This document shows positions 60,053 to 64,000 of a DNA stretch of 64,000 nucleotides, one piece after another. Position numbers and translations under genes: made by a program. Source of the stretch: Limnohabitans sp. WS1. Lineage in GTDB: Bacteria; Pseudomonadota; Gammaproteobacteria; Burkholderiales; Burkholderiaceae_C. Under the pieces are notes generated by a model. The model ran no database searches and was not told the origin of the DNA. It saw only the letters and a list, made by a program, of their open reading frames with translations. Within the stretch, counting starts at the first letter, position 1. Each line of letters starts with the position of its first letter. The stretch lies in assembly GCF_003063265.1 (NCBI RefSeq), contig NZ_NERU01000003.1, positions 62,001 through 126,000 of the forward strand, given 5' to 3'.

Positions 60053-60892
60053 TCAAACCGCCACCGGGGCTTTGATGGCGGGGTGGCATTCGTAGCCCAC
60101 GACCTCGAAGTCCTCAAATGCGTAATCAAAGATCGACGCAGGTTTGCGCTTGATGTGCAGTGTGGGGTAAGCCATGGGCGAGCGGCTGAGCTGCAGCTCG
60201 ACTTGCTCGTGGTGATTCGCGTAAATATGGCAATCACCACCGGTCCAGATGAAGTCGCCCACGTCCATGTCGCATTGCTGGGCCACCATGTGGGTGAGCA
60301 AGGCGTAGCTGGCAATGTTGAAGGGCACGCCCAAAAAGATGTCGGCGCTGCGCTGGTACAGCTGGCAGCTGAGTTTGGCTTTTTGACCAGGGTTTTGTGG
60401 TGGGGCCACATAAAACTGGAACAAGGCATGGCAAGGCATGAGGGCCATTTGGTCCAGCTCGGCCACGTTCCAGGCGCTCACGATGATGCGGCGGCTGTCG
60501 GGGTTGTTTTTGAGCGTGTCCATGACCTGCTGCATCTGGTCGATGTGGCCGCCGCCCGGCGTGGGCCAACTGCGCCATTGCACGCCATACACCGGGCCGA
60601 GCGAGCCGTCTTCGCGGGCCCATTCGTCCCAGATGGTGCAGCCGCGCTCTTGCAACCATTTCACGTTGCTGTCGCCACGCAAAAACCACAGCAGCTCCAC
60701 GATGATGGCGCGCAAAAACACCTTCTTGGTGGTCACCAGCGGAAAACCCTCGCTCAAATCAAAACGCATTTGGTGGCCAAACACACTGCGCGTGCCGGTG
60801 CCGGTGCGGTCGCCTTTTTGCACGCCTGTGGTGTAGACGTGGCGCATGAAGTCTTCGTATTGGCTGCGGATGGGGTGTTCAACAAGGCTCAT
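60053..60892 (-). CDS. thyA: Thymidylate synthase
   Basis: 279-aa enzyme making dTMP from dUMP with methylenetetrahydrofolate. Catalytic Cys154 lies in [12 protein letters not shown]; phosphate-binding [32 protein letters not shown] and the C-terminal APVAV are all present. It is slightly longer than E. coli ThyA (264). It heads the operon thyA-folA-DUF4337-xth and is divergent from tpsB across about 175 bases. Confidence 0.97.
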   Translation of the reverse strand: MSLVEHPIRSQYEDFMRHVYTTGVQKGDRTGTGTRSVFGHQMRFDLSEGFPLVTTKKVFLRAIIVELLWFLRGDSNVKWLQERGCTIWDEWAREDGSLGPVYGVQWRSWPTPGGGHIDQMQQVMDTLKNNPDSRRIIVSAWNVAELDQMALMPCHALFQFYVAPPQNPGQKAKLSCQLYQRSADIFLGVPFNIASYALLTHMVAQQCDMDVGDFIWTGGDCHIYANHHEQVELQLSRSPMAYPTLHIKRKPASIFDYAFEDFEVVGYECHPAIKAPVAV

Positions 60893-61068
60893 GGGCTGGA
60901 AGTTTAAGGCAAAGGTCCCCCGGCGAGGTCGGGCGAGCTCTTTTCACGTTCAGGGGGCATGTGGCCTTGAATCGGGGGGTGTGTGCCGCAGCGCACTGTC
61001 CACTTTGGGTGTGGGCTTTAGCCTGATGGCATGACTTGGTTCTCTATTTTTTGACATCGAAAGTGCTT

Positions 61069-62733
61069 ATGCAAACAAACCCCTGGAGCCCTTGCCTTTT
61101 GCTCATGGTGTCAAGTGGTCTGATGGCCCAAACTTTGCCCAGTGCAGGTGGGCTATTGCAGCAAATGCCGCTGCTGCCTGCTGCGCCACAGCGTGCGCCG
61201 CAGCTGGACTTGCCAACACCCAAGCCTGTAACCGGTTTGCTACCCCCTGCAATGGTTTTTGTGGCGCAACGCTTGAATGTGACCGGTGCCAGTGCCTACA
61301 CCGAGGCCGAATTGGTCAAGGTCGCAGGCTTTGAGCCAGGGCAAGCCCTGAGTTTGAGGGCGCTTGGTGAGATGGCCGACAAAATCACCCGGCATTATCG
61401 GCAGCAGGGCTACGGGGTGGCACAGGCTTATTTGCCAGCCCAGGAAGTTCAAAACGGGGCGGTGACCATCACCGTGTTGGAGGGGCAATATGGCCAGATC
61501 ACCCTGAACAACAGCAGTGACCTGGACGATCAACTGCCCCGGTCCTTGCTGGCTGACTTGAATTACGGGGACGTGATCATGGCGCAGCCACTGGAGGAGC
61601 GCCTTTTGTTGTTGTCCGATGTGCCGGGTGTCCAGGTTCGTTCTACCCTGATGCCGGGCGCATCAAGGGGTTTGTCCGACCTGGTGTTGGAACTCAAGCC
61701 CGGCCCCTTGCTCAGCGGCAGTCTGGACGCCGACAACGCAGGCAACCGTTACACGGGCGAATACCGGGCCGGTGCCACGGTCCATTTGAACAACCCCAGC
61801 GGTCGGGGTGACTTGTTGACCTTGCGCGGACTGAGCTCGGGTGAGGGTTTGAATTACCTGCGCGCCGCGTACCAAGCCCCCCTGGGCCGAGCGCGTTTGG
61901 GGCTGGCTTACAGCGACTTGTCGTACCAGTTGGGCCATGAGTTTGAGCCCCTGCAGGCTCAGGGTCACGCCCGAATCACCACCTTGTTTGCCAGCTACCC
62001 CTTGCGCCGTTCTCGGCAATCCAACATGAATGTGGGCTTGAGCTGGGACCACAAGGTGTTTCAGGACCGCTTGGAGGCCATGGCCTTGGTCACGGACAAA
62101 CAGGCGCAAGTGGCCACGGTGTCCTTGTATGGCGACCAACGCGATGGGCTAGGTGCTGGCGGTCTGAACACCTATTCCTTGGCCTGGTCGACTGGCCATG
62201 TGGACATTCAGACGCCCGCAGCACGGGCGCTGGACGCCAGCACGGCCGACACCAACGGCCACTTCAACAAACTGTCATTTGCCGTATCCCGCATGCAGCA
62301 AGTGCGTCAGGGGCTGACCTTGTGGACTTCGCTCAGTGGGCAGATGGCCTCTCAAAATCTGGATGTTTCCGAAAAAATGGCCTTGGGGGGCATGTACGGG
62401 GTGCGCGCTTACCCCGAGGGTGAAGCGGCTGCCGATGAAGGCTACTTGCTGACCCTTGAAGTCAGGCAGCAATTGCTGGGCTTGGCCCCGGCGAGCGGGC
62501 AGGTGCATCTGGCGGCTTTTGTCGATGCAGGTGTGGTCAAGCTCAACCACAACCCTTGGACCAGCACACCGACCCACCGCCACCTCAGCGGTGCCGGTGT
62601 GGGGGTTTATTGGACACAGACGCGTGACTTTTCGGTCAAGGCGTTTTACGCCCGCAAATTGGGCAACGCCGATGCCGTTTCTGCGCCAGACCGCTCAGGC
62701 CGTTTCTGGATTCAGGGCGTCAAATATTTTTGA
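61069..62733 (+). CDS. Two-partner secretion outer-membrane transporter (TpsB/FhaC/ShlB family)
   Basis: 554-aa outer-membrane exporter. It has a signal peptide (MQTNPWSPCLLLMVSSGLMA), a proline-rich linker, a POTRA_2 domain (about residues 70-145: VAQRLNVTGASAYTEAELVKVAGF, ITVLEGQYGQI), a second POTRA and a 16-strand barrel with the conserved MYGVRAYPEGEAAADEGYLL loop, the VRGYP-equivalent motif of this family. It ends in Phe (WIQGVKYF), typical of barrels. The ATG at 61069 is used. It is followed 58 bases later by its likely cargo gene. Confidence 0.93.
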   Translation: MQTNPWSPCLLLMVSSGLMAQTLPSAGGLLQQMPLLPAAPQRAPQLDLPTPKPVTGLLPPAMVFVAQRLNVTGASAYTEAELVKVAGFEPGQALSLRALGEMADKITRHYRQQGYGVAQAYLPAQEVQNGAVTITVLEGQYGQITLNNSSDLDDQLPRSLLADLNYGDVIMAQPLEERLLLLSDVPGVQVRSTLMPGASRGLSDLVLELKPGPLLSGSLDADNAGNRYTGEYRAGATVHLNNPSGRGDLLTLRGLSSGEGLNYLRAAYQAPLGRARLGLAYSDLSYQLGHEFEPLQAQGHARITTLFASYPLRRSRQSNMNVGLSWDHKVFQDRLEAMALVTDKQAQVATVSLYGDQRDGLGAGGLNTYSLAWSTGHVDIQTPAARALDASTADTNGHFNKLSFAVSRMQQVRQGLTLWTSLSGQMASQNLDVSEKMALGGMYGVRAYPEGEAAADEGYLLTLEVRQQLLGLAPASGQVHLAAFVDAGVVKLNHNPWTSTPTHRHLSGAGVGVYWTQTRDFSVKAFYARKLGNADAVSAPDRSGRFWIQGVKYF

Positions 62734-62791
62734 ATCGCCGATGTTGACCCTTGCCTTGCTGCGCCCCTTCCATTCATTGCGAGAAACCACC

Positions 62792-64000
62792 ATGTTCACC
62801 ACACAGCCATTTCGAGCCCGCCCAGTTTTTCCCACCGGCTTGGCCTTTCAAGCGGCGCGTGTCACCGCCCGCCGGGCGGCCGCCGGTGGTCGCAGCAGCC
62901 GGGGCGGCCGCGTGGGCCTGGGTTGGCGAAAATTGTCTTGGGCCCTGATGTTGGCCTGGTCTGGCGTGGCGCAGGCCCTGCCCAGCGGGGGTGTGGTGAG
63001 TGCAGGCCAAGCCAGTTTGGGGGGCACGCCAGGGCAGTTGACGGTCACCCAAACCACGCCCCAAGTGGTGCTCAATTGGCAAAGCTTTGGCATCTTGCCG
63101 GGCGAGTCGGTGCGTTTTGCTCAGCCCAACCGGCAGGCGCTGGCACTCAACCGTGTGCTCGGGTCCGAGCCTTCGGTGATCCAGGGCAGTTTGACTGCCA
63201 ACGGTCAGGTCTTTTTGATCAACCCGCAGGGCGTGTTGTTTGGGGCCGGGGCTTCTGTGAGTGTGGGCGGCTTGGTCGCCTCGACACTGAGCTTGAGTGA
63301 CGCCGATTTTCTGGCGGGTCGTTACCGTTTTGACGGCGCAGGCCCGGGCAACATCGTCAACCAGGGGCAGCTCCAAGCTGCAGACGGTGGCTATGTGGCT
63401 TTGTTGAGCCGAAGTGTCCACAACGAAGGCGTGGTCAAGGCCCAGCTGGGTTCGGTGGCCTTGGCGGCCGGGCAAATGGTGACCCTGTCGCTTTTGGGGG
63501 ACGGCTTGCTGAATGTGCCTATTGACCAAGGGGTCGCGCAAGCCTTGTTGTCCAATGCGGGCTTGTTGCAAGCCGATGGCGGCACCGTGCTCATGAGCAC
63601 ACAGGCGGCTGGTCAGTTGCTGGCCAATGCCGTCAACAACACCGGGGTGTTGCAGGCGCAAACCCTGGAAAACCAGCAAGGCCGCATTGTTTTGCTGGGC
63701 AGTTCCGACAGTGGCATGGTGAACTTGGGCGGTCAGCTCGATGTGCGCGGCGGCGCAGGCCAGCAGGGGGGCAGTGTGACCGCCCTGGGGCAGCATGTGG
63801 GCCTGTTCTCGGCGCAAATTGATGCCTCAGGCGGGCTGGGCGGGGGCGTGGTTTTGGTGGGGGGTGGTTTTCAGGGCAAAAACCCGGATCTGCCCGCCGC
63901 CTCGGCCGTGTACATGAGCCCGGACTCGCTCATCCGTGCCAACGCGACGGCGCAAGGGCCCGGCGGACAGGTGGTGTTGTGGGCCACCGACTCGGTGCGT
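62792..64000 (+). CDS. Two-partner secretion exoprotein TpsA, filamentous haemagglutinin N-terminal domain (3' end outside window)
   Basis: 403 residues visible. A long Arg-rich N-terminal extension (about residues 1-50, ARRAAAGGRSSRGGRVG) leads into a signal-peptide-like helix ending GVAQA before LPSGG. The TPS domain follows: QTTPQVVLNWQSFGILPGES, NRVLGSEPSVIQGSLTANGQ, VFLINPQGVLFGAGASV and GYVALLS. The NPQG motif stands where NPNG/NPNL is usual. Beta-helix repeats begin near residue 200 with N-x-G and GG-rich turns. It is exported by the TpsB upstream. The mature function (adhesin, toxin or other) lies beyond the window. Confidence 0.92.
   Translation, partial: MFTTQPFRARPVFPTGLAFQAARVTARRAAAGGRSSRGGRVGLGWRKLSWALMLAWSGVAQALPSGGVVSAGQASLGGTPGQLTVTQTTPQVVLNWQSFGILPGESVRFAQPNRQALALNRVLGSEPSVIQGSLTANGQVFLINPQGVLFGAGASVSVGGLVASTLSLSDADFLAGRYRFDGAGPGNIVNQGQLQAADGGYVALLSRSVHNEGVVKAQLGSVALAAGQMVTLSLLGDGLLNVPIDQGVAQALLSNAGLLQADGGTVLMSTQAAGQLLANAVNNTGVLQAQTLENQQGRIVLLGSSDSGMVNLGGQLDVRGGAGQQGGSVTALGQHVGLFSAQIDASGGLGGGVVLVGGGFQGKNPDLPAASAVYMSPDSLIRANATAQGPGGQVVLWATDSVR

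Overview
The window looks like chromosome from a betaproteobacterium of the order Burkholderiales, most likely family Comamonadaceae (a Limnohabitans/Rhodoferax-like freshwater bacterium). This is inferred from gene content: a PHB phasin, EF-P with Arg32 plus its rhamnosyltransferase EarP, RmuC, PpiD, DUF2164, and long operons with 4-bp stop/start overlaps in GC-rich DNA. The genus cannot be fixed from sequence reading alone.

Layout. 1-10.5 kb: SDR dehydrogenase, cyclopropane fatty acid synthase, a DUF423 membrane protein, the peroxide-defence pair ahpC-ahpF, an iron-type periplasmic binding protein with a Fur-box-like site, a patatin lipoprotein, a phasin, and an HDAC-like/thioesterase/nitroreductase operon. 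10.5-13 kb: a decaying branched-chain amino-acid (Liv-type) ABC transporter. livH survives only as a tail joined to livM, livM has an in-frame stop, livG is frameshifted, and only livF is intact. 13-20.8 kb: pncB, then a tight operon (Na+/H+ antiporter, D-2-hydroxyacid dehydrogenase, rmuC, MFS), and convergently a LOG-family protein and efp.

20.9-26.8 kb: two YeeE/YedE-type membrane genes, then an integrase-less integron cassette array (CALIN type; about 22.14-25.04 kb). It has three complete attC sites and two half-sites, and its four cassettes encode a GNAT acetyltransferase, an unknown protein, a zinc-ribbon/DUF4145-like protein and a probable Ntn-hydrolase (proteasome-fold) protein. It is followed by a class III Fic gene sharing a transcription unit with earP. 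The array and its neighbours therefore lie between efp and earP, whose products work together.

26.9-34.2 kb: uvrC, pgsA, a DMT transporter, a tartrate/D-malate dehydrogenase, HU, tRNA-Val, ppiD and tRNA-His. 34.2-39.9 kb: a 5.6-kb segment bounded by 57-bp near-identical direct repeats, carrying a Ycf46-like AAA+ ATPase, an ankyrin protein, a GlcG/HbpS-like haem-binding protein and a FixJ-type two-component system. 40-44 kb: a tannase/feruloyl-esterase lipoprotein and small housekeeping genes.

44-56.9 kb: two clusters of the predicted ATP-grasp / alpha-E / transglutaminase peptide-modification system on either side of comEC. The first (minus strand) has a DUF2126 transglutaminase, an ATP-grasp-alpha-E fusion whose linker is a (Gln-Ser)15 tract encoded by a hexanucleotide microsatellite, and a second transglutaminase. 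The second (plus strand) has separate ATP-grasp and alpha-E genes. This family is bioinformatically described but its product is unknown. It and the cassette array are the best candidates here for undescribed biology.

57-64 kb: a DUF3011 secreted protein, a tandem REP-like repeat array, the thyA-folA-DUF4337-xth operon, and a two-partner secretion pair (tpsB and the start of tpsA, running off the window).
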